Shown here in pieces: positions 61,863 to 64,000 of a stretch of 64,000 nt of DNA. Location: the NCBI RefSeq assembly GCF_900094565.1, contig NZ_FMAF01000022.1:36863-100862 (forward strand). The letters run 5' to 3'. How positions within the stretch are numbered: the stretch's first letter is position 1; every line of letters starts with the position of its first letter. The notes beneath the pieces are model-generated. The model saw only the letters and a list, made by a program, of their open reading frames with translations. It was not told the origin of the DNA and ran no database searches. This stretch comes from Martinezella lusitana. GTDB lineage: Bacteria > Pseudomonadota > Alphaproteobacteria > Rhizobiales > Rhizobiaceae. The position numbers were made by a program, and so were the translations under genes.

Positions 61863-61873
61863 CATTGACGGGT

Positions 61874-61902
61874 TATATGATGCAGGACGCCTCATTTGTC
61901 AA
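61874..61902 (-). promoter_or_regulatory. Predicted promoter of CDF-queF
   Basis: TTGACA (61902-61897) and CATATA (61879-61874) are spaced by 17 bp on the minus strand, a very good match to the housekeeping sigma consensus. The predicted leader is about 100 bases. Confidence 0.6.
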
Positions 61903-62150
61903 AGGAGGCGGCACATTTCTCAGCACAATTCCTCCCGAGCGGGCGGTTCAAACGAAGGGCGGAGCATGAGGAGAAATCCACTTGAAACGACGCTTCGCGG
62001 CAATTGGAAGCCGATTATATGCTCGCCTGTGAAGAATCGTGCTGGTAGTTTCGCTTGCGATCGCGCACTAAGCTGTGCTTCAGCCCGATATGCGAAGGTG
62101 GACGGCATCGACCGACGAACCGCCGCTCCCTCACGAAACCATGGTTGAAC

Positions 62151-62897
62151 ATGTCTGCTCTCGACGACCCCACCGACGCCAATCTTGCGCCCTCCATCGC
62201 CGATGCTCCGACAGGCGTATCGGATCATCTGATCGCGGCCGGCGCGTTCTCCGAGGGAGAGCGCAACGCAGTCTATCGCGCCATCGAGACCCGACGCGAC
62301 GTGCGCGACCAGTTCAGGTCCGACCCGCTGCCGGAGGACCTCGTCAGGCGATTGCTGCAGGCGGCCCATTCCGCCCCTTCGGTCGGCTTCATGCAGCCGT
62401 GGAACTTCATTCTGATCCGTCAGCCGGAAACGCGCGAACGCGTCTGGCAGGCGTTCCATCAGGCAAACGAGGAAGCCTGCGCAATGTTCGAGGGCGATCG
62501 GCGCGCGCAATATCAGCGGCTGAAGCTGGAGGGCATCCGCAAGGCGCCGCTCAGCATCTGCATCACCTGCGATACCACGCGTGGCGGCCCTGTGGTGCTT
62601 GGCCGCACGCATAATCCGGCGACGGATGTCTATTCGACCGTCTGCGCCGTCCAGAATCTCTGGCTCGCCGCGCGCGCCGAAGGTGTCGGCGTCGGCTGGG
62701 TCAGCATTTTCCACGAAGAGGCCATCAAGACGATTTTGGGCATACCCGAGCACGTCAAGATCGTCGCCTGGTTGTGCGTCGGCTATGTCGACGAACTCTA
62801 CGACATGCCGGAACTTTCCGTGAAGGGCTGGCGCGACCGGCTGCCGCTCGACAGGCTGATCTTCGAGGAATGCTGGCAGGATGGCGAGGAGCCCTAA
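62151..62897 (+). CDS. bluB: 5,6-dimethylbenzimidazole synthase
   Basis: Cleaves reduced FMN to make the lower ligand of vitamin B12. The 248-residue product has the flavodestructase/nitroreductase fold: IETRRDVRDQFRSDPLPED (about residues 43-61), HSAPSVGFMQPWNFILI, and TVCAVQNLWLAARAEGVGVGWVS followed by a DELYDMPELSVKGWRDR ending. It is slightly longer than the S. meliloti protein at the N-terminus. The ATG at 62151 lacks a strong ribosome-binding site. It stands alone; other cob genes are outside the window. Confidence 0.93.
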   Translation: MSALDDPTDANLAPSIADAPTGVSDHLIAAGAFSEGERNAVYRAIETRRDVRDQFRSDPLPEDLVRRLLQAAHSAPSVGFMQPWNFILIRQPETRERVWQAFHQANEEACAMFEGDRRAQYQRLKLEGIRKAPLSICITCDTTRGGPVVLGRTHNPATDVYSTVCAVQNLWLAARAEGVGVGWVSIFHEEAIKTILGIPEHVKIVAWLCVGYVDELYDMPELSVKGWRDRLPLDRLIFEECWQDGEEP

Positions 62898-62927
62898 GCT
62901 CCGTCACCATCACCGATAGTCCGAATA

Positions 62928-63563
62928 TCACGATTTGAATGCCACAAACGAGATCACGTTCCCGTCCGGATCGCGCACGTGAAAATCGGTGCCGCCCCAC
63001 GCCTGCTTCGCAAGCGGCTGCGCAAACTCCACGCCCTTGGCCTTGAATTCCTCGAACAGTCCCTGGACATTGGAGACCTCGATCGAAGCCAGGATCAGCG
63101 CCTTCTCGCGCGCGGCGGCGGCCGAAAAAAATGGCTGATGGACGAGCCGCAAATGCAGGCAGATACCGTCACGCGAAACCGCGCCATAGAAAGGCGGTGC
63201 GCCGTGTAGGAAATCCACCAGAAAGCCCAGCCTATCCCCAAAGAAGGCCGCGCTCGCGGTCACGTCCCGCACGAAGAGGATCGGAACCACATTCATCATG
63301 ACAGGCGGCTCCGGCGAAGCGGTCGGCACCTTGGGCGCATCCACTGCCACGGCTTTCAGCTCGGCCCAGCTCTTGTGGCCTGCTTCGATGGCGACGATTT
63401 CCTGCGCCAGTGTCAGCGGTAACTTCATCGCCAAGACCTCGCGGTCGGTCAGCGATTTGAAGCGCTCCAGCGTTCTAACTCTTTCTCCGATGGAATAATC
63501 GCCCTCACGGTGCCAGCGCAGCAATAGCTTGGCTTGTTTGCGATAGGTATCAAGGGTCGGCAT
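62928..63563 (-). CDS. VOC family protein with N-terminal helical domain
   Basis: A 211-residue protein in two parts. Residues ~1-75 (MPTLDTYRKQAKLLLRWHRE to GHKSWAELKA) form a helical module also seen at the start of other bacterial glyoxalase-like and ankyrin proteins. Residues ~88-210 are a VOC domain (VVPILFVRDVTASAAFFGDR to FHVRDPDGNVISFVAF) of the bleomycin-resistance/glyoxalase type. The ATG at 63563 follows AGGA; a GTG two codons upstream is an alternative. The substrate is unknown. Confidence 0.87.
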   Translation of the reverse strand: MPTLDTYRKQAKLLLRWHREGDYSIGERVRTLERFKSLTDREVLAMKLPLTLAQEIVAIEAGHKSWAELKAVAVDAPKVPTASPEPPVMMNVVPILFVRDVTASAAFFGDRLGFLVDFLHGAPPFYGAVSRDGICLHLRLVHQPFFSAAAAREKALILASIEVSNVQGLFEEFKAKGVEFAQPLAKQAWGGTDFHVRDPDGNVISFVAFKS

Positions 63564-63649
63564 GGGCACATTCCTGCTGAGGGTTGTCAGCGGGCGGGCT
63601 TAGCCCTTTCGGCCCCAATGCCGATGTGCCCCACGGGAACGTGAAAAGA

Positions 63650-64000
63650 CTAGGTGACCGACTCATAAGATCGGAGCCAAATTCGAATTGAGGCTAGCTG
63701 GACGGATGCGAGGAAGTTGTCGTCGCGTTTGTCGTATCGGGTTGCGACTGCTCTGAAGTGTTTGAGTTTGTTGAAGAACCGCTCGACCGCGTTGCGCTGT
63801 TTGTAGAGCCATGGGCTGAAGACGGGAATATTGACCCTGTTTGGCATAGGGCGAATACATCCCCATGCGCCACGGGTTTTGAGGTTTTGGCGCAACGCGT
63901 CGCTGTCGTAGGCACGATCAGCCAGAAGGATATTTCCGGCCCGAACAGTCTCGAACATATCGGCAGCCGAACGTCCATCATGCGCTTGGCCTGGCGTCAG
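63650..64000 (-). mobile_element. IS5-family transposase, C-terminal part, cut by window end
   Basis: The frame is open from the right edge of the window to a stop at 63650. The ~116 visible residues contain the DDE domain pieces LADRAYDSDALRQNL (second catalytic Asp region) and NAVERFFNKLKHFRAVATRYDK (Arg/Lys and Glu of the third motif), typical of the IS5/IS427 group. It continues outside the window, so whether the element is complete cannot be judged. The inverted repeat end should lie just left of 63650 but was not identified. Confidence 0.85.

Larger units (their letters stand above)
61763..62150. other. Divergent intergenic region, 388 bp
   Basis: Shared by the CDF-queF operon (leftward) and bluB (rightward). 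It contains a leftward promoter and a strong leader hairpin (separate entries). No cobalamin-riboswitch core was recognised before bluB. No further gene was supported. Confidence 0.5.

Noticed and set aside
61763..61866. preQ1 riboswitch controlling queF
   Set aside because: The leader hairpin does not match the preQ1 aptamer patterns, and queF is the second gene after a metal exporter.
61980..62150. Cobalamin riboswitch before bluB
   Set aside because: I looked for the conserved B12-box core and did not find it.
61920..62753. 277-codon minus-strand frame across bluB
   Set aside because: Opposite strand to clear bluB motifs; no ribosome-binding site.

Overview
The window is about 61% GC chromosomal DNA of a Rhizobium-type alphaproteobacterium (Rhizobiaceae). 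Supporting signs are separate fbc/petABC genes for a bc1 complex, bluB, a PhoX-type phosphatase, rhizobial small proteins, and the protein sequences of rplY, pth, ychF, leuA and hemF. Coding density is high and most genes are housekeeping. No tRNA, rRNA, CRISPR array or prophage was seen. The only mobile DNA is the end of an IS5-family transposase running off the right edge.

Layout. 0-6 kb: the end of a lipoprotein gene, prs, an MFS transporter, and two tandem paralogous secreted proteins of about 480 residues. 6.4-13.4 kb: the translation cluster rplY / pth / GNAT / clpS / ychF, with a GGDEF-EAL membrane enzyme and a periplasmic binding protein sitting between rplY and pth. 13-19 kb: a DUF2157-like membrane protein, two overlapping MaoC genes, apt and petABC. 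19-29 kb: an EEP-family protein, two ABC half-exporters, trmL, an unknown hydrolase-like protein, a Na/Pi cotransporter-like protein and hemF. 29.8-40.4 kb: small proteins, the operon DUF1285-NUDIX-CCA transferase, and divergent from it a MoxR / DUF58 / two VWA-like membrane proteins operon. 40-48.5 kb: phoX with a Pho box, acetyltransferases, a glutathionyl-hydroquinone reductase-like GST, a degenerate NUDIX protein, a metallophosphoesterase, a TPR protein, and an ECF sigma/anti-sigma pair. 48.8-54 kb: a third ABC exporter, leuA and benE. 54-64 kb: a DeoR-MFS-VOC operon, a Gre-like protein, MYG1, clpP, a DUF2076 protein, a CDF metal exporter with queF, bluB, a VOC protein and the IS5 fragment.

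The most interesting regulatory signal is upstream of leuA. A 41-codon leader peptide with a Leu-Leu-Leu-Leu-Gly-Leu run is followed by three mutually exclusive RNA stems. Its promoter is placed so that the leader mRNA may begin at or very near the AUG, as described for rhizobial trpL. Other candidates are the GGDEF-EAL plus binding-protein pair (arranged like NspS-MbaA of Vibrio), the MoxR/VWA locus, a CDF exporter whose first metal-site motif is changed, and a Pho box in front of phoX.

Start codons were chosen from ribosome-binding sites and protein family starts. Several genes use TTG or GTG (petA, the anti-sigma gene, the Gre-like gene, the DUF58 gene, the Na/Pi gene). All function calls come from reading the sequence; no database search was run.
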